A DNA stretch of 64,000 bases. It comes from Oasisia sp. SBJ-2009 (lineage: Eukaryota; Annelida; Polychaeta; Sabellida; Siboglinidae). This document shows positions 29,401-45,535 of the stretch, piece after piece (the first letter of the stretch is position 1; each line of letters opens with the position of its first letter). A model generated the notes under the pieces. That model made no database searches and had not been told where the DNA came from. It saw only the letters and a list, made by a program, of their open reading frames with translations. Position numbers and translations under genes: made by a program. The stretch spans positions 21,259,213 to 21,323,212 of the forward strand of contig OZ024861.1 in the NCBI GenBank assembly GCA_964017155.1, read 5' to 3'.

Positions 29401-32400
29401 TCCATCTCACCACTCGTACTTAACGTATCCATCCAACCACTCCTACTTAACGCATCCATCCAACCACTCCTACTTAACGTATCCATCCAACCACCCCTAC
29501 TAAAAGCATCCATCCAATCACCCCTACTTAACACATCCATCCCACCACTCGTACTTAAGGTATCCATCCAACCACTCCTACGTAATGCATCCATCCAAAC
29601 ACCCCTACATAACGCAACCATCCAACCACCCCTACTTAGCGCATCCACCCAACCACCCCTATTTAACGTAACTATCCAATCTCCCCTACTTACCGCATCC
29701 ATCCAATCACCTCTTCTTAACGCATCCATCCAACCACCCCTATTTAACATATCCATCCAATCTTCCCTACCTAATGCATCCATTCAATCACCCCTTCTTA
29801 ACGTATCAATCCAACCACTCCTACTTAATGCTACCATCCAATCACCCCTACTTAACTCATCCATCGAACCACCCCTATTTAACGCATCCATCCAACCACC
29901 CCTACTTAACGTATCCATCCAACTACCACTACTTAATGCACTTATCCAATCACCTGTACATAATACATCCATCCAACCACCCCTACTTTACGCCTCCATC
30001 CCACCACCCCTACATAACGAATCCATCCAACCTCCCCTACTTAATGCTTCCATCCATTCACCTCAACTTAAAGCATCCAACAACCACCCCTACATAACGA
30101 ATCCATTCATCCATCCTTACTTAATGCATCCATTCAACCACCCCTACTTAACGCATCCATCCAAGCACACCTACTTATCCAATCCATTCAACCACCCATT
30201 CTTAACGCATACATCCAATCACCCCTACTTAACGCATACATCCAACCACTCCTACTTAGCGCCTCAATCCAACCACCCCTATTTAACGCATCCATCCAAC
30301 CACCCCTACATAACTCATCAATCCTACCCTCCCTAATTAACACATCCATTCAACCACCCCTACATAACGCATCCATCCAAACACCTCTACATAACGCATC
30401 TATTCAAGCAGCCCTACTTAATGCATCCATCAATTCACCTCTACTTAATATATCCATCCATTCACCTCTACTTAGCGAATCCATCCAACCACCTCTTCAT
30501 ATCGTATCCATCCATTCACCTCTATTTAGCCCATCCATCCAACCAGCCCTTGATAACGTATCCCTCCAACCACCCATATTTAACGCATCAATTCAAACAC
30601 CCGTACTTAAAGCATCCATCCAACCACTCCTACATAACGCGTCCATTCAACCACCCCTACGTAACGCATCCATCCAACCACCCCTACATAACGCATCCAT
30701 CCAACCACCCCTACTTAACGCATCAATCCCACCAATCGTACTTAACGTATCCATCCAACCACTCCTCCTTTACGAATCCATCAACCACCCCTACTTAACG
30801 CATCTATTCAACCTCCCCTACTTAACGTATCCATCGTATCACCCCTTCTTAGCGCATCCATCCAAACACCCCTACTTAACGCATCCATCCAACCACCCCT
30901 ACTTAATGCTTCAATCCAATCACCTCAACTGAATGCATCCATCGAACCACCCCTACTTAACGCATCCACCCATTCACCTCTACTTAAAGCATCCAACAAC
31001 CATCCCTACATAACACATCCATTCAACCACCACTACATAACGCATCCATTCAAACATCCCTACTTAACGCATCCTTCCAAACACCCCTATAACGCATCCG
31101 TCCAACCACTCCTACTTACCGAATCCATCCAACCATTGCTACTCAACGGATCTCTCCAACCACCCCTACATAACGCATCTATTCAACCAGCCCTACTAAA
31201 CACATCCATCCAACCATCCCTACTTAATGCATCCATCCAACCACCCCTGTGTATCGCATCCATCCAACAACCTCTAATTAATGCATCCATCAATTCACCT
31301 CTACTTAGTACATACATCCATTCACCTCTACTTAACGAATCCATCCAACCACCTCTTCATATCGTATCCATCCATTCACCTCTACTTAACGCATCCGTCC
31401 AACCAGCCCTACATAACGTATCCCTCCAACAACCCCTATTTAACGCATCCATCCAACCACCCCTATTTAACGTATACATCCAATCTCCCCTACTTAATGC
31501 ATCCATCCAACCACCCCTACTTAATGCATCCATCCAACCACCCCTACATAAGGCACCCATTCAACCACACCTACTTAACGCGTCCATCAAAATACCCCTA
31601 CATAACGCATCCATTCAACCACCCCTGCTTAACGCATCCATCCAACCACCCCTATTTAACGAATCCATCCAATCTCCCCTACTTAATGCATCCATCCAAC
31701 CACCCCTACTTAACGCATCCATCCAACCACCCCTACATAAGGCATCCATTCAACCACCCCTACTTAACGCATCCATCAAAATACCCCTTCTTAACGCATC
31801 CATCCAACCAACCACCTCTATTTAAAGTATCTATCCAATATCCCGTACTTATCGCATCCATCCAATCACCCAATCACCTCTTCTTAACGCATCCATCCAA
31901 CCACCCCTATTTAACGTATCCATCCAATCTTCCCTACCTAATGCATCCATTCAATCACCCCTTCTTAACGTATCAATCCAACCACTCCTACTTATTGCTA
32001 CCATCCAATCACCCCTACTTAACGCATCCATCCAACCACCCATAATTAGCGCATCCATCCAACCACCCCTATTTAGCGCATCCATCCAACCACCCCATTA
32101 AAAGTATCCATCCAATTACCCCTAAATAACGCATCCATCCAACCTCCCCTACTTAATGCTTTCATCCATTCACCTCAACTTAATGCATCCATCCAACCAC
32201 CCCTACGTAGCGCATCCATCCATTCACCTCTACTTAAAACATCCAACAACCACCCCTACATAACGAATCCATTCAACCACCCTTACTTAACGCATCCATT
32301 CAACCACCCCTACTTAACGCATCCATCCAAGCACACCTTCTTATTCAATCCATTCAACCACCCGTTCTTAACGCATCCATCCAACCACCCCTATTTAACG

Positions 32401-34109
32401 AATCCATCCAATCTCCCCTACTTAATGCATCCATCCAACCACCCGTACTTAACGCATCCATTAAAATACCCCTTCTTAACGCCTCCATCCAACCAACCAC
32501 CCTTATTTAAAGTATCTATCCAATCTCCCGTACTTAACACATCCATCCAATCACCCAATCACCTCTTCTTAACGCATCCATCCAACCACCTCTATTTAAC
32601 GTATCCATCCAATCTTCCCTACCTAATGCATCCATTCAATCACCCCTTCTTAACGTATCAATTCAACCACTCCTACCTATTGCTACCATCCAATCACCCC
32701 TACTTAGCGCATCCATCCAACCATCCATAATTAGCGCATGCATCCAACCACCCCTATTTAACGCATCCATCCAACAACCCCATTAAAAGTATCCATCCAA
32801 TTACCCCTACTTAATGCAACCATCCAATCACCTCTACTTTACGCATCCATCCACTCACCTCTACTTAAAGCATCCAACAACCACCCCTATATAACGCATC
32901 CATTCAACCACCCCTACTTAACGCATCCACTCAAGCACCGCTACTTTTCCAATCCATTCATCCACTCGTTCTTAACGCATCCATCCAATCACCCCTACTT
33001 AACACATCCATCCAACCACTCCTGCTTAGCGTATCCATCCAACCACTCCTACTTAGCCATTCTTTCAACCAACCGTACTTAGCGCATACATCCAATCACC
33101 CCTACTTAAGGCATCCATCCAACCACTCCTACTTAACGTATCCATCCAGCCACTCCTACTTAACGCATCCATCCAACCACTCCTACTAAGCGTATCCATC
33201 CAACCACCCCTAATAAACGCATCCATCCAATCACCCCTACTTAACGCTTCCATCTCACCACTCGTACTTAACGTATCCATCCAACCACTCCTACTTAACG
33301 CATCCATCCAACCACTCCTACTTAACGTATCCATCCAACCACCCCTACTAAACGCATCCATCCAATCACCCCTACTTAACACATCCATCCCACCACTCGT
33401 ACTTAACGTATCCATCCAACCACTGCTACGTAATGCATCCATCCAAACACCCCTACTTAAAGCAACCATCCAACCACCCCTACTTAGCGCATCCACCCAA
33501 CCACCCCTATTTAACGTAACTATCCAATCTCCCCTACTTACCGCATCCATCCAATCACCTCTTCTAAACGCATCCATCCAACCACCCCTATTTAACATAT
33601 CTATCCAATCTTCCCTACCTAATGAATCCATTCAATCACCCCTTCTTAACGTATCAATCCAACCACTCCTACTTAATGCTACCATCCAATCACCCCTACT
33701 TAACTCATCCGTCCAACCACCCCTACTTAGCGCATCCATCGAACCACCCCTATTAAACGCATCCATCCAACCACCCCTACATAACGTATCCATCCAACTA
33801 CCACTACTTAATGCACTCATCCAATCACCTGTACATAATACATCCATCCAACCACCCCTACTTTACGCCTCCATCCCACCACCCCTACATAACGAATCCA
33901 TCCAACCTCCCCTACTTAATGCTTCCATCCATTCACCTCAACTTAAAGCATCCAACAACCACCCCTACATAACGAATCCATTCAACCACCCTTACTTAAT
34001 GCATGCAATCAACCACCCCTACTTAGCGCATCCATCCAAGCACACCTACTTATCCAATCCATTCAACCACCCATTCTTAACGCATACATCCAATCACCCC
34101 TACTTAACG
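23402..34109 (+). repeat. Higher-order unit A3, 10708 bp
   Basis: It follows A2 at offset 8451 up to about 28030, where one 27-bp monomer is lost, and then at offset 8424 to about 30940. There it continues into a segment of about 2.28 kb missing from A1 and A2, including the M block at 31136-31825. It rejoins the common tail near 33220. The part from 30470 onward matches the left end of the window (A0). A3 is the longer form of the unit. Whether long or short is ancestral is not decided by the sequence alone, but A0 also has the long form. Confidence 0.82.
31136..31825 (+). repeat. M block, copy 2
   Basis: Matches copy 1 at an offset of 30,523, with a few substitutions (for example CTCAACGGATC at 31142 against CTCAACGTATC, and GTGTATCGC near 31250 against GTGCAACGC). 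It sits in the 2.28-kb segment that distinguishes unit A3 from A1 and A2. Confidence 0.75.
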
Positions 34110-35091
34110 CATCCATCCAACCACTCCTACTTAGCGCCTCAATCCAACCACCCCTATTTAACGCATCCATCCAACCACCCCTACATAACTCATCAATCAT
34201 ACCCTCCCTAATTAACACATCCATTCAACCACCCCTACATAACGCATCCATCCAAACACCTCTACATAGCGCATCTATTCAAGCAGCCCTACTTAATGCA
34301 TCCATCCAACCACCCCTGTGTAACGCATCCATCCAACAACCCCTAATTAATGCATCCATCGATTCACCTCTACTTAATATATCCATCCATTCACCTCTAC
34401 TTAGCGAATCCATCCAACCACCTCTTCATATCGTTTCCATCCATTCACCTTGACTTAGCCCATCCATCCAACGAACCCTTGATAACGTATCCCTCCAACC
34501 ACCCATATTTAACGCATCAATTCAAACACCCGTACTTAAAGCATCCATCCAACCACTCCTACATAACGCGTCCATTCAACCACCCCTACTTAACGCATCC
34601 ATCCAACCACCCCTACTTAACGCATCAATCCCACCAATCGTACTTAACGTATCCATCCAACCACTCCTCCTTTACGCATCCATCAACCACCCCTACTTAA
34701 CGCATCTATTCAACCTCCCCTACTTAACGTATCCATCGTATCACCCCTTCTTAGCGCATCCATCCAAACACCCCTACTTAACGCATCCATCCAACCACCC
34801 CTACTTAATGCTTCCATCCAATCACCTCAACTGAATGCATCCATCGAACCACCCCTACTTAACGCATCCACCCATTCACCTCTACTTAAAGCATCCAACA
34901 ACCATCCCTACATAACACATCCATTCAACCACCACTACATAACGCATCTATCCAACCACCCCTACATAACGCATCCATTCAAACATCCCTACATAACGCA
35001 TCCTTCTAAACACCCCTATAACGCATCCGTCCAACCACTCCTACTTAACGCATCCATCCCACCACTCCTACTTACCGAATCCATCCAACCA

Positions 35092-35735
35092 TTGCTACTC
35101 AACGTATCTCTCCAACCACCCCTACATAACGCATCTATTCAACCAGCCCTACTAAACACATCCATCCAACCATCCCTACTTAATGCATCCATCCAACCAC
35201 CCCTGTGTAACGCATCCATCCAACAACCTCTAATTAATGCATCCATCAATTCACCTCTACTTAGTACATACATCCATTCACCTCTATTTAACGAATCCAT
35301 CCAACCACCTCTTCATATCGTATCCATCCATTCACCTCTACTTAACGCATCCGTCCAACCAGCCCTACATAACGTATCCCTCCAACAACCCCTATTTAAC
35401 GCATCCATCCAACCACCCCTATTTAACGTATACATCCAACCTCCCCTACTTAATGCATCCATCCAACCACCCCTACTTAATGCATCCATCCAACCACCCC
35501 TACATAAGGCACCCATTCAACCACACCTACTTAACGCGTCCATCAAAATACCCCTACATAACGCATCCATTCAACCACCCCTGCTTAACGCATCCATCCA
35601 ACCACCCCTATTTAACGAATCCATCCAATCTCCCCTACTTAATGCATCCATCCAACCACCCCTACTTAACGCATCCATCCAACCACCCCTACATAAGGCA
35701 TCCATTCAACCACCCCTACTTAACGCATCCATCGA
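35092..35735 (+). repeat. M block, copy 3 (inside unit A4)
   Basis: Matches copies 1 and 2 but switches near 35733 to CATCGAACCACCCC monomers, in place of the AAAATACCCC monomers. With its flanks it accounts for the 888-bp excess of A4 over A1 in this interval. It has its own variants, such as CTCTATTTAACGAATCC near 35283. Confidence 0.72.
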
Positions 35736-38700
35736 ACCACCCCTACTTAACGCATCCACCCATTCACCTCTACTTAAAGCATCCAACAACCATCCCTACA
35801 TAACGCATCCATCCAACCACCCCTGCATAACGCATCCATCCAACCACTCCTAATTAACGCATCCTCCCAACCAACCTACTTAGAGCGTTCATCCAACCAC
35901 CCCTTCTTAACGCACCCACCCAACCACCCCTATTTAACGTATCTATCCAATCTCCCCTACTTAATGCTTCCATCCATTCACCTCAACTTAGTGCATCCAT
36001 CCAACCACGTCTACGTAACGCATCCATCCATTCACCTCTACTTAACGCATCCAACAACCACCCCTACATAACGAATCCATTCAACCTCCACTACATAACG
36101 CATCCATCCAATCACACTTACTTAATGCATTCATTCAACCACACCTACTTAACGCATCCATCCAAGCACCCCTACTTATCCAATCCATTCAACCACTGTT
36201 ACTTAACGCATCCATCCAACCACTCCTACTTAGCGCATCCATTCAACCACCCCTGCTTATTCAATCCATTCAACCACCCGTACTTAACGCATCCATCCAA
36301 CCACACCTATTTAACGCATCCATCCAACCACTCCTGCTTAGCGTATCCATCCAACCACTCCTACTTAACGCATCCATCAAACCACCCCTATTTATCGCAT
36401 CCATCCAACCACCCATATTTAACGTATCCATCCAATCTCCTCTACATAGTGCATCCATCCAATCACCCCTACTTTACGCATCCATCCAAACACAACCAAC
36501 CCTACTTAACGTATCAATCCAACCACTCCTACTTATAGCATCAATCCAACCACCCCTATATAACGCATCCATTCAACTACCACTACTTAGCCATCCATTC
36601 AACCAAACGTACTTAGCGCATCCATCCAATCACCCCTACTTAACGCATCCATCCAACCACTCCTACTTAACGTATCCATCCAACCATTCCTACTTAACGC
36701 ATCTTTCCAACCACTCCTACTTAACGTATCCATCCAACCACCCCTAACAATCGCATCCATCCAATCACCCCTACTTAACGCTTACATCTCACCACTCGTA
36801 CTTATCGTATCCATCCAACCACTCCTACTTAACGCATCCATCCAACCACTCCTACTTAACGTATCCAAACAACCACCCCTACTAAACGCATCCATCCAAT
36901 CACCCCTACTTAACACATCCATCCCACCACTCGTTCTTAACGTATCCATCCAACCTATCCTACCTAATGCATCCATGCAATCACACCTTCTTAACGTATG
37001 AATCCAACCACTCCTATTTAATGCATCCATCCAATCACCCCTACTTAACGCAACCATCCATCCACCCCTACTTAGCGCATCCATCCAACCACCCCTATTT
37101 AACGTATCTATCCAAACTCCCCTACGTACCGCATCCATCCAATCACTTCTTCTTAACGCATCCATCCAACTACCCCTATTTAACATATCCATCTAATCTT
37201 CCCTACCTAATGCATCCATTCAATCACCCCTTCTTAACGTATCAATCCAACCACTCCTACTTAATGCTACCATCCAATCACCCCTACTTAATGCATCCAT
37301 CCAACCACCCCTACTTAGCGCATCCATCCAACCACCCCTATTTAACGCATCCATCCAACCACCCCTACTTAGCGTATCCATCCAACTACCACTACTTAAT
37401 GCACTCATCCAATCACCTGTACTTAATACATCCATCCAACCACCCCTATTTTACGCCTCCATCCCACCACCCCTACATAACGCATCCATCCAACCTCCCC
37501 TACTTAAAGCCTTCATCCATTCACCTCAACTTAATGCATCCATCCAACCACCCCTACGTAGCGCATCAATCCATTCACCTCTACTTAAAACATCCAACAA
37601 CCACCCCTACATAACGAATCCATTCAACCACCCTAACTTAACGCATCCATTCAACCACCCCTACTTAACGCATCCATCCAATCACACCTACTTATCCAAT
37701 CCATTCAACCACCTGTTCTTAGCGCATCCATCCAATCACTCCTACTTAACGCATCCATCCAACCACTCCTACTTAGCGCCTCCATCCAACAACCCCTATT
37801 TAACGCATCCATCCAACCACCCCTACATAACTCATGAATCTTACCCTCCCTAATTAACACATCCATTCAACCACCCCTACATAACGCATCCATCCAAACA
37901 CCTCTACATAACGCATCTGTTCAAGCAGCCCTACTTAATGCATCCATCCAACCACCCCTGTGTAACGCATCCATCCAACAACCCCTAATTAAAGCATCCA
38001 TCAATTCACCTCTACTTAATATATCCATCCATTCACCTCTACTTAGCGAATCCATCCAACCACCTCTTCATATCGTATCCATACATTCATCTCTACTTAA
38101 CGCGTCCATCCAACCAGCTCTACATAACGTATCCCTCGAACCACCCCTATTTAACGCTTCAATTCAAACACCCGTACTTAAAGCATCCATCCAACCACTC
38201 CTACATAGCGCGTCCATTCAACCACCCCTACTTAACGCATCCATCCAACCACCCCTACATAGCGCATCCATCCAACCACCTCCACATAACGTATCTATTC
38301 AAGCAGCCCTTCTTAACGCATCCTTCCAACCATCCCTACTTAATGCATCCATCCAACCACCCCTCTGTAACGCATCCATCCAACAACCCCTAATTAATGC
38401 ATCCATCAATTCACCTCTAATTAGTATATCCATGCATTCAACTCTACTTAGCGAATCCATCTAACCACCTCTTCATATTGTATCCATCCATTCATCTCTA
38501 CTTAACGCGTCCAACCAACCAGCCCTACATAACGTATCCCTCCAACCACCCCTATTTAACGCTTCAATTCAAACACCCGTACTTAAAGCATCCATCCAAC
38601 CACCGCTACATAACGCATCCATTCATCCACCCCTACTTAACGCATCCATCCAGCCACCCCTACATAACGCATCCATTCAACCACCCCTACTTAACGCATC

Positions 38701-41700
38701 CATCAAAACACCCCTACTTATCGCATCCATCCAACCAACCTACTTAGCGCATTCATCCAACCACCCCTTCTTAACGCATCCATCCAACCCCCCCATATTT
38801 AACGTATCCATCCAATCTCCACTACTTAATGCATCCATCCAACCACCCCTACTTTACGCATCCATCCAAACACTACCAACCCTACTTAAAGCATCAATCC
38901 AACCAACCCTATATAACGCATCCAATCAACCACCCCTACTTAACGCATCCATCCAACCACCCCTACTTAGCCATCCATTTAACCAACCGTACTTAGCGCA
39001 TCCATCCAATCACCCCTACTTAATGCATCCATCCAACCACTCCTACTTAACGTATCCATCCAGCCACTCCTACTTATCGTATCCACCCAACCACTCCTAC
39101 TTAACGCATCAATACAACCACCCCTATTTAACATATCCATCCAATCTCCCCTACTTAATGCATCCATCCAATCACCCCTTCTTAAAACATACATCCAACC
39201 ACTCCTACTTAAGGCATCCATCCAAACACCCCTACTTAGCGCATCCAACCAGCCACTCCTACTTAGCGCATCCATCCAACCACTCCTACTTAACGCATCC
39301 ATCCAGCCAACCCTCCTTAACGTATCAATCCAACCACTCCTACTTAAAGCATCCATCGAACCACCCCTACATAACGCATCCATTCAACCACCCCTACTTA
39401 AAGCATCCATCCAACCACCTCTACTTATCCCATCTAGTCAACCACACGGACTTAACGCATCCATTCAATCACCCCTAATTAACGCATCCATCCAACCACT
39501 CCTACTTAACGAATCCATCCAATCTCCCCTACTTAATGCATCCATCCAACCACCCCTACTTAACACATCCATCCACCCAACCCTACGTAACGCGTCCATT
39601 CAACCACCCCTACTTAACGTATCCATCCAACCACTCATAATTAACGCATCCACCCAACCAACCTACTTAGCGTATTCATTCAACCACCCCTTCTTAACGC
39701 ATCCACCCAACCACTCCTATTTAACGTATCTATCCAATCTCCCAACTTAACGCATCCATCCAGTCACCTCTTCTTAATGCATCCATCCAACCACCCCTAT
39801 TTAACGTATCCATCCAATCTTCCCTACCTAATGCATCCATTCAATCACCCCTTCTTAGCGTATCAATCCAACTACTCCTGCTTAATGCTACCATCCAATC
39901 AACCCTACATAACGCATCCATCCAACCACCCCTACTTAGCGCATTCATCCAACCGCACATATTTAATGCATCCATCCAACCACCCTTAATTAACGTATTC
40001 ATCCAACTACCACTACTTAATGCACTCATCCAATCACCTGTACATAATACATCCATCCAACAACCCCTACTTTACGCCTCTATCTCACAACCCCTACATA
40101 ACGCATCCATCCAACCTCCCCTACTTAATGCTTCCATCCATTCACCTCAACTTAATGCATCCATCCAACCACCCCTACGTAACGCATCCATCCATTCACC
40201 TCTACTTAAAGCATCCAACAACCACCCCTACATAACGAATCCATTCAGCCACCCTTACTTAACGCATCCATTCAATCACCCCTACTTAACGTATCCCTCC
40301 AACCACCCCTATTTAACGCTTCAATTCAAACACCCGTACTTAAAGCATCCATCCAACCACCCCTACATAACGCATCCATTCAACCACCCCTACTTAACGC
40401 ATCCATCCAGCCACCCCTACATAACGCATCCACCCAACCAACCTACTTAGCACATTCATCCAACCACCCCTTCTTAACGCATCCATCCAACCACCCATAT
40501 TTAACGTATCCATCCAATCTCCTCTACTTAATGCATCCATCCAATCACCCCTACTTTACGCATCCATACAAACACAACCAACCCTACTTAACGTATCAAT
40601 CCAACCACTCCTACTTAAAGCATGAATCCAACCACCCCTATATAACGCACCCATTCAACCACCCTACTTAACGCATTCATCCAACCACCCCCACATAACG
40701 CATACATTCAACCACCCCTACTTAACGCATCCATCCAACCACCCCTACTTAGCCATCCTTTCAACCAACCGTACTTAGCGCATACATCCAATCACCCCTA
40801 CTTAACGCATCCATCCAACCACTCCTACTTAACGTATCCATCCAGCCACTCCTACTTAACGCATCCATCCAACCACTCCTACTTAGCGTATCCATCCAAC
40901 CACCCCTAATAAACGCATCCATCCAATCACCCCTACTTAACGCTTCCATCTCACCACTCGTACTTAACGTATCCATCCAACCACTCCTACTTAACGCATC
41001 CATCCAACCACTCCTACTTAACGTATCCATCCAACCACCCCTAATAAAAGCATCCATCCAATCACCCCTACTTAACACATCCATCCCACCACTCGTACTT
41101 AAGGTATCCATCCAACCACTCCTACGTAATGCATCCATCCAAACACCCCTACATAACGCAACCATCCAACCACCCCTACTTAGCGCATCCACCCAACCAC
41201 CCCTATTTAACGTAACTATCCAATCTCCCCTACTTACCGCATCCATCCAATCACCTCTTCTTAACGCATCCATCCAACCACCCCTATTTAACATATCCAT
41301 CCAATCTTCCCTACCTAATGCATCCATTCAATCACCCCTTCTTAACGTATCAATCCAACCACTCCTACTTAATGCTACCATCCAATCACCCCTACCTAAC
41401 TCATCCATCGAACCACCCCTATTTAACGCATCCATCCAACCACCCCTACTTAACGTATCCATCCAACTACCACTACTTAATGCACTTATCCAATCACCTG
41501 TACATAATACATCCATCCAACCACCCCTACTTTACGCCTCCATCCCACCACCCCTACATAACGAATCCATCCAACCTCCCCTACTTAATGCTTCCATCCA
41601 TTCACCTCAACTTAAAGCATCCAACAACCACCCCTACATAACGAATCCATTCAACCATCCTTACTTAATGCATCCATTCAACCACCCCTACTTAACGCAT

Positions 41701-42706
41701 CCATCCAAGCACACCTACTTATCCAATCCATTCAACCACCCATTCTTAACGCATACATCCAATCACCCCTACTTAACGCATACATCCAACCACTCCTACT
41801 TAGCGCCTCAATCCAACCACCCCTATTTAACGCATCCATCCAACCACCCCTACATAACTCATCAATCCTACCGTCCCTAATTAACACATCCATTCAACCA
41901 CCCCTACATAACGCATCCATCCAAACACCTCTACATAACGCATCTATTCAAGCAGCCCTACTTAATGCATCCATCAATTCACCTCTACTTAGCGAATCCA
42001 TCCAACCACCTCTTCATATCGCATCCATCCATTCACCTCTATTTAGCCCATCCATCCAACCAGCCCTTGATAACGTATCCCTCCAACCACCCATATTTAA
42101 CGCATCAATTCAAACACCCGTACTTAAAGCATCCATCCAACCACTCCTACATAACGCGTCCATTCAACCACCCCTACTTAACGCATCCATCCAACCACCC
42201 CTACATAACGCATCCATCCAACCACCCCTACTTAACGCATCAATCCCACCAATCGTACTTAACGTATCCATCCAACCACTCCTCCTTTACGAATCCATCA
42301 ACCACCCCTACTTAACGCATCTATTCAACCTCCCCTACTTAACGTATCCATCGTATCACCCCTTCTTAGCGCATCCATCCAAACACCCCTACTTAACGCA
42401 TCCATCCAACCACCCCTACTTAATGCTTCCATCCAATCACCTCAACTGAATGCATCCATCGAACCACCCCTACTTAACGCATCCACCCATTCACCTCTAC
42501 TTAAAGCATCCAACAACCATCCCTACATAACACATCCATTCAACCACCACTACATAACGCATCTATCCAACCACCCCTACATAACGCATCCATTCAAACA
42601 TCCCTACATAACGCATCCTTCTAAACACCCCTATAACGCATCCGTCCAACCACTCCTACTTAACGCATCCATCCCACCACTCCTACTTACCGAATCCATC
42701 CAACCA

Positions 42707-43260
42707 TTGCTACTCAACGTATCTCTCCAACCACCCCTACATAACGCATCTATTCAACCAGCCCTACTAAACACATCCATCCAACCATCCCTACTTAATG
42801 CATCCATCCAACCACCCCTGTGTAAAGCATCCATCCAACAACCTCTAATTAATGCATCCATCAATTCACCTCTACTTAGTACATACATCCATTCACCTCT
42901 ATTTAACGAATCCATCCAACCACCTCTTCATATCGTATCCATCCATTCACCTCTACTTAACGCATCCGTCCAACCAGCCCTACATAACGTATCCCTCCAA
43001 CAACCCCTATTTAACGCATCCATCCAACCACCCCTATTTAACGTATTCATCCAATCTCCCCTACTTAATGCATCCATCCAACCACCCCTACTTAACGCAT
43101 CCATCCAACCACCCCTACATAAGGCATCCATTCAACCACCCCTACTTAACGCGTCCATCAAAATACCCCTACATAACGCATCCATTCAACCACCCCTGCT
43201 TAACACATCCATCCAACCACCCATATTTAACGAATCTATCCAATCTCCCCTACTTAATGC
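42707..43260 (+). repeat. M block, copy 4 (start of a 401-codon periodic ORF)
   Basis: Carries the M-block landmarks (TTGCTACTCAACG, GTGTAAAGC, CATAAGGC). It runs directly into the 324-bp duplication described separately. The combination stays open in one frame to 43912, which is only the 27-bp period with compensating long monomers. Confidence 0.7.
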
Positions 43261-43544
43261 ATCCATCCAACCACCTCTACTTAACGCTTCCGTCCAACCA
43301 GCCCTAAATAACGTATCCCTCCAACAACCCCTATTTAACGCATCCATCCAACCAACCCTATTTAACGTATTCATACAATCTCCCCTACTTAATGCATCCA
43401 TCCAACCACCCCTACTTAACGCATCCATCCAACCACCCCTACATAAGGCATCCATTCAACCACCCCTACTTAACGCGTCCATCAAAATACCCCTACATAA
43501 CGCATCCATTCAACCACCCCTGCTTAACGCATCCATTCAACCAC
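42961..43544 (+). repeat. 324-bp (12-monomer) tandem duplication
   Basis: The marker CGCATCCGTCCAACCAGCCC at 42961 recurs at 43285 as CGCTTCCGTCCAACCAGCCC, exactly 12 monomers on. The two copies stay parallel to about 43220 and 43544, then part. The second copy has private changes (CTAAATAACG, CCAACCCTATTT). This duplication occurs only in this copy of the M block. Confidence 0.78.
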
Positions 43545-45535
43545 CCCTACTTAACGCATCTTCCAAGCACACCTTCTTATCCAATTCATTCAACCACCCG
43601 TTCTTAACGCATCCATCCAACCACCCCTATTTAACGAATCCATCCAATCTCCCCTACTTAATGCATCCATCCAACCACCCCTACTTAACGCATCCATTAA
43701 AATACCCCTTCTTAACGCATCCATCCAACCAACCACCCCTATTTAAAGTATCTATCCAATCTCCCGTACTTAACGCATCCATCCAATCACCCAATCACCT
43801 CTTCTTAACGCATCCATTCAATCACCCCTTCTTAACGTATCAAACCAACCACTCCTACTTATTGCTACCATCCAATCACCCCTACTTAGCGCATCCATCC
43901 AACCATCCATAATTAGCGCACCCATCCAACCACCCCTATTTAACGCATCCATCCAACAACCTCATTAAAAGTATCCATCCAATTACCCCTACTTAATGCA
44001 TCCATCCAATCACCTCTACTTAATACATCCATCCAACCACCCCTACTTTACGCATCCATCCACTCACCTCTACTTAAAGCATCCAACAACCACCCCTATT
44101 TAACGCATCCATTCAACCACCCCTACTTAACGCATCCACTCAAGCACCGCTACTTATCCAATCCATTCATCCACTCGTTCTTAACGCATCCATCCAATCA
44201 CCCCTACTTAACACATCCATCCAACCACTCCTGCTTAGCGTATCCATCCAACCACTCCTACTTAGCGCATCCATCCAACCACTCCTAATTAGCGCATTCA
44301 TCCAACCACCCCTTCATAGCGCATCCATCCAACCACCCCTACATAACGCATCTATTCAACCAGCCCTACTTAACGCATCCATCCAACCATCCCTACTTAA
44401 TGCATCCATCCAACAACCCCTGCGTAACGCATCCATCCAACAACCTCTAATTAATGCATCCATCAATTCACCTCTTCATATTGTATCCATCCATTCATCT
44501 CTACTTAACGTATCCCTCCAACCACCCCTATTTAACGCTTCAATTCAAACACCCGTACTTAAAGCATCCATCCAACCACCCCTACATAACGCATCCATTT
44601 ATCCACCCCTACTTAACGCATCCATCCAGCCAACCCTACATAACGCATCCATTCAACCACCCCTACTTAACGCATCCATCAAGACACCCCTACTCATCGC
44701 ATCCATCCAACCACTCCTAATTAACGCATCCACCCAACCAACCTACTGAGCGCATTCATCCAACCACCCCTTCTTAACGCATCCACCCAACCACCCATAT
44801 TTAACGTATCCATCCAATCACCCCTACTTTACGCTTCCATCCAAACACAACCAACCCTACTTAACGTATCAATCCAACCACTGCTACTTAAAGCATTAAT
44901 CCAACCACCCCTATATAACGCATCCATTCAAACACCCCTACTTAACGCATTCATCCAACCACTCCTAGTTAACGTATCAATCCAACCACCCCTATTTAAC
45001 GCATCCATCCAACCACCCCATTAAAAGTATCCATCCAATTACCCCTACTTAATGCATCCATCCAATCACCTCTACTTAATACATCCATCCAACCACCCCT
45101 ACTTTACGCACCCATCCACTCACCTCTACTTAAAGCATCCAACAACCACCCCTATATAACGCATCCATTCAACCACCCCTACTTAGCGCATCCATCCAAG
45201 CACCGCTATTTATCCAATCCATTCATCCACTCGTTCTTAGCGCATCCATCCAATCACCCGTACTTAACACATCCATCCAACCACTCCTGCTTAGCGTTTC
45301 CATCCAACCACTCCTACTTAGCGCTTTCATCCAACCACCCCTATTTAACGCTTTCGTCCAACCACGCTATTAAAGCATCCATTCAACCACCCCTACATAG
45401 CGCATCAAACCAACCACCCCTACATAACGCATCTATTCAACCAGCCCTACTTAACGCATCCATCCAACCATCCCTACTTAATGCATCCATCCAACCACCC
45501 CTGTGTAACGCATCAATCCAACCACCCCTACTTAA

